Below are positions 5,399-6,484 of a DNA stretch of 6,484 nt, one piece after another. Each line of letters begins with the position of its first letter. The stretch's first letter is position 1. Location: contig CABQOJ010000069.1 in the NCBI GenBank assembly GCA_902465775.1, positions 1 to 6,484 of the forward strand. The letters run 5' to 3'. The translations under genes were made by a program, and so were the position numbers. Below the pieces are notes generated by a model, which was not told the DNA's origin, made no database searches, and was given only the letters and a program-made list of their open reading frames with translations. This DNA comes from an uncultured Porphyromonas sp. (GTDB taxonomy: Bacteria > Bacteroidota > Bacteroidia > Bacteroidales > Porphyromonadaceae).

Positions 5399-6463
5399 GT
5401 GAAGACGAGACACTCCTGGCAATGGTGGCTGAAAAACTTCTTGCCACTCCTCATAGGGCTAGCGATACTGTTGTACCTCTATCGCCATCTAGAACTCGCA
5501 GACACGCTACGCTTATTGCAGCATGGCGTGCGCTACGAGTATCTCCTCTTGTCACTACCCATGGGACTCCTGGGCAATGCCATACGAGGCTATCGCTGGC
5601 ACCTCCAGATGCGACCGCTATACACCCCCCCGGCACGACCCATCAATCCGATCTTGATCACGATCGGGAGCTATGCGGTCAACTTTGTCATACCTCGTGC
5701 TGGCGAGGTATGGCGCTGTACCGAGATGAAGCAGCGAGAGGACTATACGCTCTCGGCAACGGTCGGCACGCTCCTAGTGGATCGTCTCTCAGATATGGTC
5801 GTTGTCCTAGCTCTCTTCGTGGCTATGATGCTGTTTCAGCCAGGGACTATATCGCAGATCTTAGCTGCTCAGGGCTTATCGCTCGGCAGTAACTTAGGCG
5901 ACCTCTTTTCGTCAGACTACACCACGGCTTGGCTGATAGCAGGCGTTTCACTCCTCGTCATCCTGCTGGTTCTCTATCGCTTCAGAAAGAGTCGCTTCAT
6001 ACAGCGTGTACGAGAGAAGCTTCGCTCCGTACTGCAAGCCGCTTCGACCCTGAGAGGATGGCGCGCCTGGAGTCAGTTTATCGCACTTACGATACTCCTA
6101 TGGCTCTTTTACTACTACTTCTTCTACCTTACATTTGGAGCTTTTGCCTTCACGGCTGAGCTGGGTCATCGGGTCGCTTTTGCCTCCTTTGTTCTCTCCA
6201 CACTGATGATCGCTATCCCCACGCCGGCAGGTGTCGGCCCGTGGCACTATGCAGTGATTATATCGCTGACAGCCTTTGGTGTGAGCAAGGCGGAAGCGGG
6301 GCTCTTTGCTTTGATTGTACATGCTGTACAGACGCTCTGGACCATTATTACGGGGATTATTGCTATATTTGCCTTACCAATAGTCAATAGACACTACAAA
6401 CGTGCCTCCTCACTAGAAGACACTTCAAAAATAAAGAGAATAAGCTATGATGAACAAAGCTGA
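5399..6463 (+). CDS. Flippase-like membrane protein, LPG_synthase_TM / UPF0104 (YbhN-like) family
   Basis: This 354-aa polytopic inner-membrane protein has about eight hydrophobic segments, near residues 14-29, 47-62, 83-98, 121-146, 173-192, 222-250, 255-275 and 284-325. Family hallmarks are visible: N-F-V-I-PRAGEVWR (95-106), VDRLSDMV (127-134) and PTPAGVGPWHYA (274-285). It corresponds to the transmembrane part of lysylphosphatidylglycerol synthase/flippase proteins (MprF-like) without the C-terminal aminoacyl-transfer domain, so lipid or lipid-linked substrate translocation is more likely than synthesis. The substrate is unknown. The start is GTG at 5399; GGAG lies directly before it but too close for normal Shine-Dalgarno spacing, and no in-frame ATG occurs until codon 55, inside the second membrane segment. 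The basic, Ser/Lys-rich tail overlaps the next gene by 14-17 nt. Family call firm, start moderate. Confidence 0.9.
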   Translation: MKTRHSWQWWLKNFLPLLIGLAILLYLYRHLELADTLRLLQHGVRYEYLLLSLPMGLLGNAIRGYRWHLQMRPLYTPPARPINPILITIGSYAVNFVIPRAGEVWRCTEMKQREDYTLSATVGTLLVDRLSDMVVVLALFVAMMLFQPGTISQILAAQGLSLGSNLGDLFSSDYTTAWLIAGVSLLVILLVLYRFRKSRFIQRVREKLRSVLQAASTLRGWRAWSQFIALTILLWLFYYYFFYLTFGAFAFTAELGHRVAFASFVLSTLMIAIPTPAGVGPWHYAVIISLTAFGVSKAEAGLFALIVHAVQTLWTIITGIIAIFALPIVNRHYKRASSLEDTSKIKRISYDEQS

Positions 6464-6484
6464 CTACCAAAAGCTCGCCCCCTC
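6447..6484 (+). CDS. Start of an unidentified gene (partial, 12 codons)
   Basis: ATG at 6447, or the adjacent ATG at 6450, opens a frame reading MMNKADYQKLAP to the window edge. It overlaps the end of the flippase-like gene by 17 or 14 nt in another frame, which suggests one transcript and coupled translation. Too little is present to recognise a product. Confidence 0.55.
   Translation, partial: MMNKADYQKLAP

Noticed and set aside
5392..5892. 166-codon plus-strand frame inside the flippase-like gene
   Set aside because: Shadow frame: its product is Arg/Ser/His-rich without membrane segments, whereas the overlapping frame has clear family motifs.
1..6484. A novel multi-gene defence, mobile or biosynthetic system
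   Set aside because: I saw no transposase, integrase, nuclease, toxin-antitoxin pair, target-site duplication or biosynthetic cluster; all larger genes fall into known families.

Overview
The window reads as a chromosomal segment of an anaerobic Bacteroidota, most likely Porphyromonas or a close relative. The reasons are the Bacteroidota-type -7 promoter element TAnnTTTG upstream of four genes, AT-rich leaders without a Shine-Dalgarno, lipoproteins with short signal peptides, an aspartase typical of an amino-acid fermenter, and a mid-range GC content with heavy use of the CTA leucine codon. The genus is inference; the phylum-level call is better supported.

Left part (1-1850, minus strand): a TetR-family repressor gene is followed, with a 14-nt overlap, by a TolC-type outer-membrane efflux protein that runs off the left edge of the window. 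This looks like the start of a repressor-controlled tripartite efflux operon. A perfect 9-bp inverted repeat with an 8-nt spacer begins inside the -7 element of its promoter and is a strong candidate for the repressor's own operator.

Divergent spacer (1758-2249): about 490 bases without a convincing gene. It carries the two outward promoters, a three-copy degenerate 21-bp tandem repeat and a few small inverted repeats.

Middle and right (2250-6484, plus strand): aspA (aspartate ammonia-lyase, 478 aa) comes first, with its own promoter. It is followed by three predicted lipoproteins: a small one resembling the DUF4878/NTF2-like group, a YiiX-like permuted papain-fold hydrolase, and a 91-aa Ala/Gln-rich coiled-coil lipoprotein. 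The last has its own promoter, embedded in the end of the preceding gene, and a strong hairpin terminator. A short spacer packed with three different short tandem-repeat arrays then leads into a flippase-like membrane protein (LPG_synthase_TM / UPF0104 family) with a GTG start that may be leaderless. The final 38 bases hold the overlapping start of another gene of unknown function.

No mobile element, CRISPR array, tRNA or rRNA was seen. Most of the window is ordinary housekeeping and envelope biology. The points most worth a second look are the putative TetR operator, the Lpp-like coiled-coil lipoprotein, and the repeat-rich, possibly length-variable promoter region of the flippase-like gene.
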